64,000 bases of DNA, from positions 3,830,001-3,894,000 of the forward strand of contig NZ_CP067140.1 of the NCBI RefSeq assembly GCF_028553805.1, in the 5' to 3' direction. The notes beneath the pieces were generated by a model. It was not told where the DNA came from, did no database searches, and was given only the letters and a program-made list of their open reading frames with translations. The position numbers and the translations under genes are program-made. The stretch comes from Paracoccus saliphilus. GTDB taxonomy: Bacteria; Pseudomonadota; Alphaproteobacteria; Rhodobacterales; Rhodobacteraceae. Positions 46,130 to 55,587 of the stretch are shown here, piece by piece; the first letter of the stretch is position 1, and each line of letters begins with the position of its first letter.

Positions 46130-48913
46130 TTGAGCGACGCGAACACCGACACCGTCGTTCAAAGCGCCCCGGCACTGCCCGGGGCGCATGCCATATTCGA
46201 TCCCGACAATTTCCTGCCCCAGCTTGACGCAATATTGTCGGAGCTGGATCAGCCACGCGACATCCGGGTCGCGACGGTCTCGGCGCTGGCCGATGCGCGC
46301 GCCACTGCGATGGCCGATATCGAGGCTGGCTTTCAGGGCCATCCGCGCGCCGCGCGCGAATCCGTCCGCGCCATCGCAATGCTGACCGATGGCATCGTCA
46401 CGGCCATCCACCACGTCGCCATAACCCATCTGCACCCACTGCACTCTTCCTCTGATGCCGAGCGGTTGGCCGTTCTGGCTGTAGGGGGGTATGGCAGGGC
46501 CGAGATGGCTCCGGCGTCCGATGTCGACCTGTTGTTCCTCACCCCCTACAAGATCACCCCCTGGGCAGAGAGCGTGGTCGAATCCATGCTCTACATGCTC
46601 TGGGACCTGAAACTGAAGATCGGCCATTCGATCCGCACCGTCGATGATTGCCTGCGCCTCGGCACCAGCGACATGACGATCCGTACCTCTCTGGTGGAGC
46701 ACCGGCTCGTCACTGGCCATGCCCCACTGGCGCAGGAACTAGACGCCCGGCTATGGTCGGAACTGTTCAATAAGACCGTTCCCGAATTCGTCGAGGCCAA
46801 ACTGGAGGAACGGGATGCTCGGCACCAGCGGCAGGGCGGTCAGCGCTATGTGCTTGAGCCCAACGTCAAGGAGGGCAAGGGCGGGTTGCGCGATCTGCAG
46901 ACTCTCTACTGGATCGCGAAATATATCCACCATGTCGATCGCGCCGTGGAACTGGTCGATCTGGGTGTGTTTTCCCGCGAAGAGCATCTTGCCTTCTGGC
47001 AAGCCGAGGATTTCCTCTGGGCGGTACGCTGTCATCTTCACCTGATCGCCGGTCGGCCTGTGGACATGCTGTCCTTCGACATGCAGGTCGAGGTGGCGAA
47101 ACGCATGGGCTATGCCGACAGCGCCGCCCGGCGCGGGGTCGAGTATTTCATGCAGGATTACTTCCGCCACGCCACACGCGTCGGCGAACTGACACGGGTT
47201 TTCCTGACCGAACTCGAGTCGCGGCATGTCCGCAGCGCGCCATTCCTCGGCCGCCTCTTCCGCAGGCGGCGCAAGCTGAAGGCAGGCTTTATCGATCAGC
47301 ATGGTCGGTTGGCGATCCAGGACGAGACCGCGTTCCTCCAGGACCCGCTGAACATCCTGCGCCTGTTCGAAGAGGCGCTGCGCACCGGCATCCTGATCCA
47401 TCCCGACGCCATGCGCCTTGTCGCGTCCAATCTGGATCTGATCGACGAAAATGTCCGCTCGGCTCCCGAGGCGATCCGCATCTTCATGGACCTTTTGCTC
47501 AAGCACGGCAATCCCGAACGCTCGCTGCGCCGGATGAACGAGCTTGGCGTGTTGGCCGCCTTCATCCCGGAATTCGAGCCGGTCGTGGCGATGATGCAGT
47601 TCAACCTGTATCACCACTACACTGTGGACGAGCATTCCATCCAATGCGTCGCCGCCCTGGCCGAGATCGAACGGGGCGAGCATCCCGAGGACCTGCCGCT
47701 GTCCAGCGAGATCATCGAGGAGGGCATCAACCGCCGGGTCCTCTACCTGGCGACCCTACTGCATGATATCGGCAAGGGCCGGCCCGAGGATCACTCGATC
47801 CTCGGCGCCCGTATCGCCCGCCGCATAGCCACCCGCTTCGGCTTTTCTCCCGAGGATGTGGAGACGGTGGAATGGCTGGTGCGCAATCACCTGCTGATGT
47901 CGGACGTGGCGCAGAAGCGCGACATCTCGGATCCCCGCACCCTGCGCGATTTCGCCAAGGCGGTGAAAACCCGCAAGCGGCTGGACCTGCTTTTGGTGCT
48001 GACCACCTGCGACATTCGCGGTGTCGGGCCGAATACATGGAACAACTGGAAAGCAGTTCTGCTGCGCAGGCTTCACCAAGAGACCGCCGCCGCCCTGGAT
48101 AACGGGCTGGAAGAACTGAACCGCGACAAGCGTCAGAACGAGGCAAAACGCGCCTTGCGTCATCTGCTGATCGCCAAGGGATGGGAAGCCAAGGCGATCC
48201 GCTCGGAGATCGCACGCCATTACGATGCCTATTGGCCCGGATTGCCGACCGAGACACAGGCGGTTTTCGCTCAGCTTTTGCACCAGATCGGTCATGACGA
48301 GATCCGTATCGATCTGCATCCCGATATCGATCGTGACGCGACCCGCACGGCTTTCGTGCTGGCCGACCATCCGGGCATCTTTTCACGCCTTTGCGGGGCA
48401 CTGACACTGATGGGGGCGAATGTCGTGGATGCGCGCACCTACACGACCCGCGACGGCTATGCCACGGCAGTCTTCTGGATTCAGGACGCCGAGGGCCACC
48501 CTTTCGCCGAGGACCGGCTGCCGCGCCTGCGCCAGACCATCCTGCGCACGCTGAAAGGAGAAATCGTCACGCGCGACGCTTTCGCCACCCGCGACAAGCC
48601 GAGAAAGCGAAACCGGGAATTCAGGTTCCCGACCCATGTCACCTTCGATAACGAGGGCAGCGACATCTACACGATCATCGAGGTCGATACGCGTGACCGT
48701 CCGGGCCTGCTTTACGACCTGACCCGGACGCTCGCAGTCAATCATATCCAGATCGTGAGCGCGGTGATCGCCACCTATGGCGCGCAGGTGGTTGACAGTT
48801 TCTACGTCAAGGACATGTTCGGACTGAAGCTGCACAGCGAGACCAAGCGTCTCTCGCTGGAAAAGAAACTGCGCTCGGCAATCGCCGATGGGGCAAAACG
48901 GGCAGAGGAATAG
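46130..48913 (+). CDS. glnD: [Protein-PII] uridylyltransferase / uridylyl-removing enzyme
   Basis: A 927-residue nitrogen sensor that uridylylates PII proteins when glutamine is low and removes UMP when it is high. Domains in order: nucleotidyltransferase (GGYGRAEMAPASDVDLLFL near 120), linker, HD domain (YLATLLHDIGKGRPEDHS near 540), then two ACT glutamine-sensing domains (TAFVLADHPGIFSRL and VDTRDRPGLLYDLTRTL). The only start near the expected N-terminus is a TTG at 46130, two bases after the previous stop; the next in-frame ATG would remove about 60 residues. Confidence 0.95.
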   Translation: MSDANTDTVVQSAPALPGAHAIFDPDNFLPQLDAILSELDQPRDIRVATVSALADARATAMADIEAGFQGHPRAARESVRAIAMLTDGIVTAIHHVAITHLHPLHSSSDAERLAVLAVGGYGRAEMAPASDVDLLFLTPYKITPWAESVVESMLYMLWDLKLKIGHSIRTVDDCLRLGTSDMTIRTSLVEHRLVTGHAPLAQELDARLWSELFNKTVPEFVEAKLEERDARHQRQGGQRYVLEPNVKEGKGGLRDLQTLYWIAKYIHHVDRAVELVDLGVFSREEHLAFWQAEDFLWAVRCHLHLIAGRPVDMLSFDMQVEVAKRMGYADSAARRGVEYFMQDYFRHATRVGELTRVFLTELESRHVRSAPFLGRLFRRRRKLKAGFIDQHGRLAIQDETAFLQDPLNILRLFEEALRTGILIHPDAMRLVASNLDLIDENVRSAPEAIRIFMDLLLKHGNPERSLRRMNELGVLAAFIPEFEPVVAMMQFNLYHHYTVDEHSIQCVAALAEIERGEHPEDLPLSSEIIEEGINRRVLYLATLLHDIGKGRPEDHSILGARIARRIATRFGFSPEDVETVEWLVRNHLLMSDVAQKRDISDPRTLRDFAKAVKTRKRLDLLLVLTTCDIRGVGPNTWNNWKAVLLRRLHQETAAALDNGLEELNRDKRQNEAKRALRHLLIAKGWEAKAIRSEIARHYDAYWPGLPTETQAVFAQLLHQIGHDEIRIDLHPDIDRDATRTAFVLADHPGIFSRLCGALTLMGANVVDARTYTTRDGYATAVFWIQDAEGHPFAEDRLPRLRQTILRTLKGEIVTRDAFATRDKPRKRNREFRFPTHVTFDNEGSDIYTIIEVDTRDRPGLLYDLTRTLAVNHIQIVSAVIATYGAQVVDSFYVKDMFGLKLHSETKRLSLEKKLRSAIADGAKRAEE

Positions 48914-48917
48914 GCGA

Positions 48918-50444
48918 ATGAAATCGGGGCTGGTGCGCGGGTTCCTGTCGGTCGGGATCTGGACCTTCATTTCCCGCGTGTCGGGTTTCATCCGCGACAT
49001 CCTGATCGCGGCATGGCTTGGCACCGGCCCAGTGGCCGAGGCATTCCTGATCGCCCTGTCCCTGCCCAACATGTTCCGCCGCTTTTTCGCGGAAGGCGCG
49101 TTCAATACCGCGTTCGTGCCGATCTTTTCCAAGAAACTGGAAGACCGTGCCGATGCCGAGCGATTTGCTGCCCAAGCATTTTCGGGTTTGTTCACGGTCG
49201 TTCTGGTCCTGACCGCGTTGGCGATGATCGCCATGCCGGGACTGGTCTGGCTGATGGCATCGGGTTTTGCCGGAGATGAACGCTTTGCGCTGGCCGTGGA
49301 ATATGGCCGCATCACCTTTCCCTATATCCTGCTGATCTCGATGGCCTCGATGATCTCGGGCGTGCTGAACGCCAATGGCCGCTTCACCGCCGCCGCGGCA
49401 GCGCCCGTCCTGCTGAACCTGCTGTTCATCGTGGCGATGGGGCTGGGCCGTTGGCTGGGCTGGGATCTGGGGCTGACGCTGGCATGGGCCACCCCGCTGA
49501 CCGGGATCTCGCAACTCGGGCTCGTCTGGTGGGACGCGCATCGCAATGGCTGGACCTTCTGGCCGCGCCGCCCACGCTTCTCGCCCGATATGCGCCGGCT
49601 CCTGGCCGTGGCCCTACCCGCCGCCTTTGCCGGGGGCGTGGTACAGCTCAACCTGCTGATCGGACGCCAGGTCGGCTCGCGTTTCGAGGGTGCTATCGGC
49701 TGGCTCGCCTTTTCCGACCGCCTCTATCAACTGCCGCTCGGCGTTGTCGGCGCGGCAGTCGCCGTGGTCCTGTTGCCGGAGCTGGCCCGCCGCCTGCGGG
49801 CCGAGGATCACGCGGGCGGTCAATCCGCCTATTCCCGCGCCACTGAATTCGGGCTGTTCCTGACCTTGCCCGCCGCCTTTGCCATCGCCGTGATCGCGGA
49901 ACCGATGGTCGCGACACTATTCGAGCGGGGCGAATTCACGGCCCATGACACCAGCCAGACTGCCAAGGCGCTGATCGTCTACGCCCTTGGCCTGCCCGCT
50001 TTCGTGCTACAGAAGATCCTGCAGCCGCTCTATTTCGCGCGCGAGGATACCAGGACCCCGTTCCGCTTCGCCGCCATGTCGATGGTTGTGAACGCAGTCG
50101 TCGCCTTCGGGTTGATGTCGATGATCGGCTTCCTCGCGGCCGCGATCGGTACGACGGTCGCGGCATGGGTCATGGTCGGTCAGCTTTGGTGGGGCACCCG
50201 CAACATGGGGCAGGCTGCCCGCGCCGATGCTCGCCTGCTGCGTGCAGCCCCACGGATCGCACTGGCCGCTGCATTGATGGCCTTCGCCCTTTGGTTCATG
50301 GAGAGCTGGATCGACGCCGCGGGAATCGGCCGCATCCTTGGACTTGCGATCCTCGTCTTCGGCGGCGCCGCGATCTATTTTACCCTGGCCTTCGTCACCG
50401 GCGCCTATCGGTTGTCGGAATTGAAGGCCGCGGTTCGTCGATAG
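48918..50444 (+). CDS. murJ: Lipid II flippase MurJ (MviN)
   Basis: A 508-residue MOP-superfamily membrane protein with about 14 helices that flips lipid II for peptidoglycan assembly. The N-terminus WTFISRVSGFIRDILIAAWLGTG and then LPNMFRRFFAEGAFNTAFVP are diagnostic. It starts 4 bp after glnD, so the two are cotranscribed; glnD-murJ order is common in alphaproteobacteria. A hairpin-rich region follows the stop. Confidence 0.96.
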   Translation: MKSGLVRGFLSVGIWTFISRVSGFIRDILIAAWLGTGPVAEAFLIALSLPNMFRRFFAEGAFNTAFVPIFSKKLEDRADAERFAAQAFSGLFTVVLVLTALAMIAMPGLVWLMASGFAGDERFALAVEYGRITFPYILLISMASMISGVLNANGRFTAAAAAPVLLNLLFIVAMGLGRWLGWDLGLTLAWATPLTGISQLGLVWWDAHRNGWTFWPRRPRFSPDMRRLLAVALPAAFAGGVVQLNLLIGRQVGSRFEGAIGWLAFSDRLYQLPLGVVGAAVAVVLLPELARRLRAEDHAGGQSAYSRATEFGLFLTLPAAFAIAVIAEPMVATLFERGEFTAHDTSQTAKALIVYALGLPAFVLQKILQPLYFAREDTRTPFRFAAMSMVVNAVVAFGLMSMIGFLAAAIGTTVAAWVMVGQLWWGTRNMGQAARADARLLRAAPRIALAAALMAFALWFMESWIDAAGIGRILGLAILVFGGAAIYFTLAFVTGAYRLSELKAAVRR

Positions 50445-50479
50445 GAAAGGTCGGGGCCAAATGGAACCGGCTGCTCATT

Positions 50480-50595
50480 GCGCCCCGCGATGCCCGGGGG
50501 CGCTTCGCCCCGTCGCCGGGTGGTTCTCGAACCAGTGGCGCACCACCCGACGACCCCGGTGGATATTTGCATGAAGAAGAACAGACGAGGGTAAG
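50480..50595 (+). terminator. Convergent-gene hairpins with dispersed intergenic repeat, copy 2
   Basis: Between murJ and the rhomboid gene lie two stems: GCGCCCC/GGGGCGC (50480-50503) and CGGGTGGT/ACCACCCG (50517-50549, with an inner GGTTC/GAACC). After the second comes ACGACCCCGGTGGATATTT and a tail GAAGAAGAACAG, the same ordered parts as the copies at 30.65 and 54.19 kb. The position between convergent genes suits a two-way terminator, although there is no simple T-run. Confidence 0.55.
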
Positions 50596-50618
50596 CCCCT
50601 GCCCGTATCGTCACGACG

Positions 50619-51320
50619 TCACCGTTGCCGAAGCTGCCGCAAGGCCCGCGCCACCCCGCCATCGACCAGCAGGAAGCTCAACCCGAAGCCCATTGCGAAA
50701 CCGGATATTTCGGCGATCCAGCCATAACCCGTGCCACCGAAGACGATACCGAAAACCAGTTGAAACAGTAGCAGCATGCCAATCAGCGTGAAGGCGCGCA
50801 TCCGGTTCGCGTTCGCCGCAGCCAATCTTGTCCAGAGCAGGAAGGTAAAGGCGCCGACCAGGCCATAGATAGCAGGATAGCCGCCGATCAGCGGCGCGGG
50901 CCGTCCCGGCAGGAAGGACATCGCCACGGTATAGACCAGCGCCCCGCCAACCGCCGATCCCAGATACAGCGCGATGACCGCCCAGGGCCGGAACTCCCGC
51001 GCGACCAGATTGCCGAGCGCCAGCGTGAAGGCCAGCACAAACAAAGCCTGTACCATCGAGGAATTGACGAAGGGATAGCTTAGCAGCCGGTAAACCTGTC
51101 CCCAATCGATGGCACCCATGGCCCACATCCGTTCCACCATTTCGGGCGCATAGGCGCTCATCTGCAGCCCGGACAGACGCAGCCCCACCCCTTCGGCCCC
51201 ACCGATCAGCCCGAGTCGGCCCAAGCCGAATACCGCCTCGCTGGCAATGATGGGCATCGCCAGCAGCCAAACGACGGCGGGCAGCGGGTTGATGGGTGAT
51301 TCATTGGTCCCCTGGTGCAT
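50619..51320 (-). CDS. Rhomboid-family membrane protein lacking the Ser-His catalytic dyad
   Basis: A 233-residue rhomboid fold with about six helices (spans near 18-40, 90-106, 113-133, 150-165, 178-195, 204-220). The position of the catalytic GxSG motif reads GGYPAIYGLVGAF (146-158), with Tyr/Pro in place of Ser; the catalytic His of AHxxG is Glu204 in WIAEISGFAMGF. It therefore should not cleave peptides and may instead bind membrane partners as eukaryotic iRhoms do. AAGGAG is well placed before the ATG at 51320. It is divergent from trpS. Confidence 0.85.
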   Translation of the reverse strand: MHQGTNESPINPLPAVVWLLAMPIIASEAVFGLGRLGLIGGAEGVGLRLSGLQMSAYAPEMVERMWAMGAIDWGQVYRLLSYPFVNSSMVQALFVLAFTLALGNLVAREFRPWAVIALYLGSAVGGALVYTVAMSFLPGRPAPLIGGYPAIYGLVGAFTFLLWTRLAAANANRMRAFTLIGMLLLFQLVFGIVFGGTGYGWIAEISGFAMGFGLSFLLVDGGVARALRQLRQR

Positions 51321-51395
51321 GGGCGCTCCTTCACGGTTGCGGTTGCGGCGGCCAACAGCTAAGCCAAGCTCGATGAAATGCCAAGCAGGCCAGAC

Positions 51396-52430
51396 ATGAG
51401 CGAGACAAGCAATACGCGCTTTACCCCCCGCATCTTTTCGGGGATTCAACCCTCGGGCGGGCTGACACTCGGGAATTATCTGGGCGCGTTGAAGCGTTTC
51501 GCGGCACTACAGGGCAGCGGCTCAGAGACGATCTACTGCATCGTCGACCTGCACGCGATCACCGTCTGGCAGGAGCCGGATATCCTGCGCCAGCGTATCC
51601 GCGAAGGCGCTGCGGCCTTCATGGCCTCGGGCGTCGATCCTCGACAGTCGATCCTGTTCAACCAGTCGCAGGTCAGCGCCCATGCCGAATTGGCGTGGCT
51701 GTTCAACACCGTGGCGCGGGTCGGCTGGATGTACCGGATGACCCAGTTCAAGGACAAGGCGGGCAAAAACAGCGAGAATGCCAGTCTCGGCCTGCTGGCC
51801 TATCCGGCGCTGATGGCGGCCGACATCCTGGTCTACCAGGCCACCGCCGTTCCCGTGGGCGAAGATCAGAAGCAGCATCTGGAACTGACCCGCGACATCG
51901 CCGCCAAGTTCAACCATGACTACAAGGTCGAGCATTTCCCACTGACCGAGCCTTTGATCGAAGGCGTCGCCACCCGTGTCATGTCGCTACGCGACGGCTC
52001 GAAGAAGATGTCCAAATCCGATCCGTCGGATGCCAGCCGTATCAACCTGACTGACGATGCCGATGCCATCGCGCAAAAGATCCGCAAGGCCCGCACCGAT
52101 GCCGAGCCATTGCCCGGCAGCATCGAGGGCCTCAAGGATCGTCCCGAGGCGCGGAATCTGGTCAATATCTTTGCTGCCCTCGCGGATCAGACCCCAGACC
52201 AGGTTCTCGCCCGGTTCGAAGGGCAGGGCTTTGGCGCATTCAAGCCTGCGTTGGCGGAAGTCGCCGTCGAGGCGCTTTCACCGATCACCCGCAAGATGAG
52301 CGAATTCATGGACGATCCGGCCGAGATCGACCGGATCCTGGGCGATGGCGCTAACCGCGCGGATGAACTGGCAACCCCGATTCTCGAACGCACGAAAGAG
52401 ATCATGGGCCTCCTGCGCAGCCGCGCCTGA
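51396..52430 (+). CDS. trpS: Tryptophanyl-tRNA synthetase
   Basis: A 344-residue class I synthetase charging tRNA-Trp. The HIGH-type motif is [14 protein letters not shown] near 18-30 and the KMSKS loop is [10 protein letters not shown]. The length is typical. An ATG 18 nt further upstream is also possible; MSETSN is favoured from homologue length. It is convergent with gfa, with stops 6 bp apart. Confidence 0.96.
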   Translation: MSETSNTRFTPRIFSGIQPSGGLTLGNYLGALKRFAALQGSGSETIYCIVDLHAITVWQEPDILRQRIREGAAAFMASGVDPRQSILFNQSQVSAHAELAWLFNTVARVGWMYRMTQFKDKAGKNSENASLGLLAYPALMAADILVYQATAVPVGEDQKQHLELTRDIAAKFNHDYKVEHFPLTEPLIEGVATRVMSLRDGSKKMSKSDPSDASRINLTDDADAIAQKIRKARTDAEPLPGSIEGLKDRPEARNLVNIFAALADQTPDQVLARFEGQGFGAFKPALAEVAVEALSPITRKMSEFMDDPAEIDRILGDGANRADELATPILERTKEIMGLLRSRA

Positions 52431-52435
52431 TCCTT

Positions 52436-53176
52436 TTAGCGGCCGCCTCCGAACAAGCGATTCAAAAGCTTGCTGAAGATCGAACCGGTTTCGGCAGGCT
52501 GCGGCGCGCTGGCCGCGGCTGCGCCTTGCGTTGCACTTGACCCTGCCGCCTCCTCGCTCTGAGCCGTGGCAGGCGGCTCTTCTCGCGGCGCGGCTCTACT
52601 GACGACACCAGAGCTTTTCGCCACATGCGATGCGATCGCGTCCATCAGCGGCGGCGACAATGTGTCAAAAGGGTGCAGGCCCAACTCGCGCAGGCGCGCC
52701 CGAATGCCGTCCATCCGCGACGGGTCTACCCCGGACTCGATGACCGAGCTGACAAAAGCCGCGAATTCCGGCGCTGACCAGCCATCCTCGGATGACAGTT
52801 CCGTATGCACGAAATCCAGACCGTGAAACGGATGATCCGTGTTCTCGATCCGACCATACATATGCACGCCGCAATCCCGACAGCGGTGCCGCTGAATCGG
52901 TGCGTCGGCATTCACGATTTCCAGCTTGTCTTCGTTTTCGATCACCTCGACCGCGTCTCGCGAGACGACGGCGATCTGGCTGAAGACCGCCCCTTCCGGT
53001 TTCCAGCATTTGGTGCAGCCGCAAACATGGTTATGCGCCGTTTGGGCATTGATGCGAACTTTGACCGGATTGGTGCTGCAATGACAACTCAGGACTCCGC
53101 CCGAAAAATTCGAGTCGGTTTGCTTGATGCCGTTATCAACGGCGGGATGAATCATCACCCCATCTGTATTCGCCAT
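52436..53176 (-). CDS. gfa: S-(hydroxymethyl)glutathione synthase with C-terminal extension
   Basis: Speeds condensation of formaldehyde with glutathione, the entry to glutathione-dependent formaldehyde oxidation. Zinc-site cysteines are visible in [30 protein letters not shown] and [14 protein letters not shown], with [10 protein letters not shown] after them. The known Paracoccus enzyme has about 194 residues; this one has 246 because of an Ala/Pro/Glu-rich tail of ~50 residues ending [15 protein letters not shown]. The start at 53176 (MANTDGVMI) is preceded by GAGGAGAGG. The usual partners flhA and fghA are not nearby. Confidence 0.92.
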   Translation of the reverse strand: MANTDGVMIHPAVDNGIKQTDSNFSGGVLSCHCSTNPVKVRINAQTAHNHVCGCTKCWKPEGAVFSQIAVVSRDAVEVIENEDKLEIVNADAPIQRHRCRDCGVHMYGRIENTDHPFHGLDFVHTELSSEDGWSAPEFAAFVSSVIESGVDPSRMDGIRARLRELGLHPFDTLSPPLMDAIASHVAKSSGVVSRAAPREEPPATAQSEEAAGSSATQGAAAASAPQPAETGSIFSKLLNRLFGGGR

Positions 53177-53296
53177 GGTCCTCTCCTCCGATGACCGAGC
53201 ATGGCATAGCGTCGCGCAGACGGGAAGAGTCGGCAAGTCAGCGGAAAGTGGCAGCATCCCGAAGCTGATAATGACGCTGGAAAAACTAAATAACGG

Positions 53297-53821
53297 TTAT
53301 CCGGGCGCCGCGTAAACCGCTGACCAATAGTGTGTCTTCCCGTCCGAGCCAATCGCCTGCCCGATTCCGAAATCCCGCAGCTGAGGGATCATGATATTGT
53401 CGATATGCCCCCCTGAACCGGCCCAGATCCGCAGAACCTGATCCCGCTCATATGGGCCCGCTGCGATATTCTCGGCCGTCATGCTCGGCCTGTACCCCCG
53501 GGCTTTCACACGGTCACCCGGACCGCTGGTCGTATTGCCGCGATGGCTCATGCGCCCCCGCTTGGCCATATCGCAGGCATGTCCGGCCGCCACCTCGGCC
53601 AGCACCATGCTGGGACGGAGCGGTGGCAGTCCGCCGCGACCACGGGTCGCGTTAGTGGATTGCACCGCCGCGCCGTTCATCTCCGCCGTGGTTCCAAGGC
53701 AAGTCACCTCTCCCCGCAGGCTTTCCCTTGGCGCGGAACCATCCGGGACAACCGTCCCGGCGCATGCGCCAAGTGCCACGCAGCACAGTGCCGCCAACGA
53801 CGACCTGCCTGACGGGCTCAT
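53297..53821 (-). CDS. CAP/SCP-domain lipoprotein
   Basis: A 174-residue secreted protein: a signal with lipobox ALGAC (Cys20), then a CAP domain (NATRGRGGLPPLRPSMVLAEVAAGHACDMAK, MSHRGN, AENIAAGPY, WAGSGGHIDNIM). The four CAP pocket residues (two His, two Glu-like) are partly visible: His in SHRG and in SGGHIDN, Glu in AEN. The function of bacterial CAP proteins is mostly unknown. GGAGGGGG is just upstream of the ATG at 53821; the longer frame is not supported. Confidence 0.85.
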   Translation of the reverse strand: MSPSGRSSLAALCCVALGACAGTVVPDGSAPRESLRGEVTCLGTTAEMNGAAVQSTNATRGRGGLPPLRPSMVLAEVAAGHACDMAKRGRMSHRGNTTSGPGDRVKARGYRPSMTAENIAAGPYERDQVLRIWAGSGGHIDNIMIPQLRDFGIGQAIGSDGKTHYWSAVYAAPG

Positions 53822-53871
53822 CCCCCTCCATGAGCAAGGGAAATATACCGCGAGACAAGACCTGTCATCCG

Positions 53872-54036
53872 TCACAGTGGCCTGTTCACGGCGAGAAAGG
53901 CAATCGCGACCCACAGCCAAATTGCGGCTGCGAATACGCCAAGCGTCAACAACAGGAAGCGGGGCAGACCCTGGCGGTCCCACCCTGCCAGCAATGCGGC
54001 GATCACCGCGATGGGAAGTAAAAACAGAATAGGCAT
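53872..54036 (-). CDS. Small two-helix membrane protein (54 residues)
   Basis: A short open frame, MPILFLLPIAVIAALLAGW, then RQGLPRFLLLTLGVFAAAIW and WVAIAFLAVNRPL: two or three hydrophobic spans around a basic loop, consistent with an inner-membrane peptide. It lies 50 bp before the CAP lipoprotein on the same strand. No strong ribosome site precedes it, so it rests on composition alone. Confidence 0.45.
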   Translation of the reverse strand: MPILFLLPIAVIAALLAGWDRQGLPRFLLLTLGVFAAAIWLWVAIAFLAVNRPL

Positions 54037-54184
54037 CTGCGCAGGATACCCCGTGAAGTTGTGAAACGGCAGTAGGTTGATTTCACTATGGCCGGATGTT
54101 GCGCAAAGCCCACGCCAGGGTGAGCAGCCTTTTGCTGGAGCCGATGCGAGACGGAGTAGCTATCGGAATTCATGTCCTGCGAAG

Positions 54185-54232
54185 CCCGGGGTTCCACCCC
54201 GGACCCCGGGGATATTTTCATGAATGAGAAAT
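54185..54232 (+). repeat. Dispersed intergenic hairpin repeat, copy 3
   Basis: Hairpin CCGGGGT/ACCCCGG (loop TCC) followed by ACCCCGGGGATATTTTC and a purine-rich tail ATGAATGAGAAATGG. The parts and order match copies 1 and 2. It lies in the 292-bp gap between the AGE epimerase stop and the small membrane gene, in the opposite orientation to both. A weaker, partial likeness (GGGCGGATATTTTGAAA) occurs at 60549-60565. Confidence 0.65.
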
Positions 54233-54328
54233 GGCAGATCGAGACCGAACCGCGGCGAGCAGAGCAATGTCCGCATCGGCAAGCGAACCGCCGCGCAACA
54301 AGCGCAAAGACCGGGGTATACCTACCCG

Positions 54329-55573
54329 TCAGGCTAACGGCCGGGTTTCACTCAACGCCTCTGCCGTGCGCGACAGCCCGGGTGCCAATGGCAGCAGATC
54401 AGCCTGCAAGGCGTGGTAGATATCCGGCTTGCCCGCGAATTGCGTCGCTGCAGGACGATTGTCTTCACCCAGTTCGGGGAACCAGCCGCCGCGTGAATGA
54501 TCGATCAGGCAAGAATCGGCAAATTGCCAGAGCCGCCGATACCAGGTTTCATCGCTGTCCCGGCGCTCCAGCTTGCTCAGCGCGGCCAGTGCCCCGATGG
54601 CTTCGGTCACCGGCCACCAGTAGCGGGCCGGATTATCGACCTCTCCGCCGAATTTCAGCGTGTAGGCGAAGCCCTGCCTTTCCTCGTTCCAGGCATCCGC
54701 CAGGGCACGTTCGACCAGCGCGCGTGCATGCGTGGGCATCTCGGCATCCGGCCGTCCCGCCAGATCCCAGTATTGCAGTAGCAACCGCGCCATCTCGAAG
54801 GAATGACCCGGAGTGGTTCCGGCAGGCCGGAACATCGGATTTCCCGCATATCCACGATCGGGTTGCCAGTTCTCGTCGTAATGCTCGGGGATGCGCCAGT
54901 TCTCATTCGCTGCCTGTCCGGCGATGAAAAAGTTCAGGATACGACCGGCGCGGGCCAGATACTCCCCCTCTCCCGTTGCCTCATGAGCGGTCAGCAGCGC
55001 CTCGACACCATGCATATTGGCGTTCATGCCGCGATAGGTCGAAAAGGGCTGCCAGTCGCGGGTGAACTCGTCGCGGAACAGCCCGTGCTCCTCGTCCCAG
55101 TAATGCCGGTTCAGCACTTCGGCGATGTCGGCCAGCAACCGGTCGGCATCCGGGTGGCCCGCCATTTTCGCGCTGGACGCGGCCAGCAGCACGAAGACAT
55201 GGCCATAGGCCAGCTTGGTGCCATCGGTCACGCCATCGCCATCGACCGCCCATAGATAACCGCCATGCTGCCTGTCACGATGCCCCTGCCACAGATAGGC
55301 CATTCCCTGATCGATGATCCTGGCACGGTCCTTTCGCCCAGCCATCTGCGCAAGCGCATAGGAATGCACCAGCCGGGTGGTCACATGCAATTCCCGCACG
55401 CCTCCGGCCAGAGGCTTGCCTGCCAGATCCAGCGTATGGAAACCGTCGGTTTCGCGCGGGCTGGCATCGAAGAAATCCAGCGCCCACCGCGCATCCCGCA
55501 CCAGGTAAGCGCGGTGCTTCTCGTCTTCCAGCCAGCAGCCCGAAGCTGCGATATCACCGGGGCCGTCTGTCAT
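54329..55573 (-). CDS. AGE-family (N-acylglucosamine 2-epimerase-like) sugar isomerase
   Basis: A 414-residue (alpha/alpha)6-barrel protein. Conserved catalytic-site blocks: RLVHSYALAQMAGR, GMNANMHGVEALLTAHEATG, PGHSFEMARLLLQYWDL and YWWPVTEAIGALAALSKL. Members isomerise or epimerise mannose, glucose, cellobiose or N-acylglucosamine, so the substrate is open. The start is 14 bp after the tex stop and its GGAGGAAGAG overlaps that end, implying cotranscription. Confidence 0.88.
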   Translation of the reverse strand: MTDGPGDIAASGCWLEDEKHRAYLVRDARWALDFFDASPRETDGFHTLDLAGKPLAGGVRELHVTTRLVHSYALAQMAGRKDRARIIDQGMAYLWQGHRDRQHGGYLWAVDGDGVTDGTKLAYGHVFVLLAASSAKMAGHPDADRLLADIAEVLNRHYWDEEHGLFRDEFTRDWQPFSTYRGMNANMHGVEALLTAHEATGEGEYLARAGRILNFFIAGQAANENWRIPEHYDENWQPDRGYAGNPMFRPAGTTPGHSFEMARLLLQYWDLAGRPDAEMPTHARALVERALADAWNEERQGFAYTLKFGGEVDNPARYWWPVTEAIGALAALSKLERRDSDETWYRRLWQFADSCLIDHSRGGWFPELGEDNRPAATQFAGKPDIYHALQADLLPLAPGLSRTAEALSETRPLA

Positions 55574-55587
55574 CTCTTCCTCCAGAT

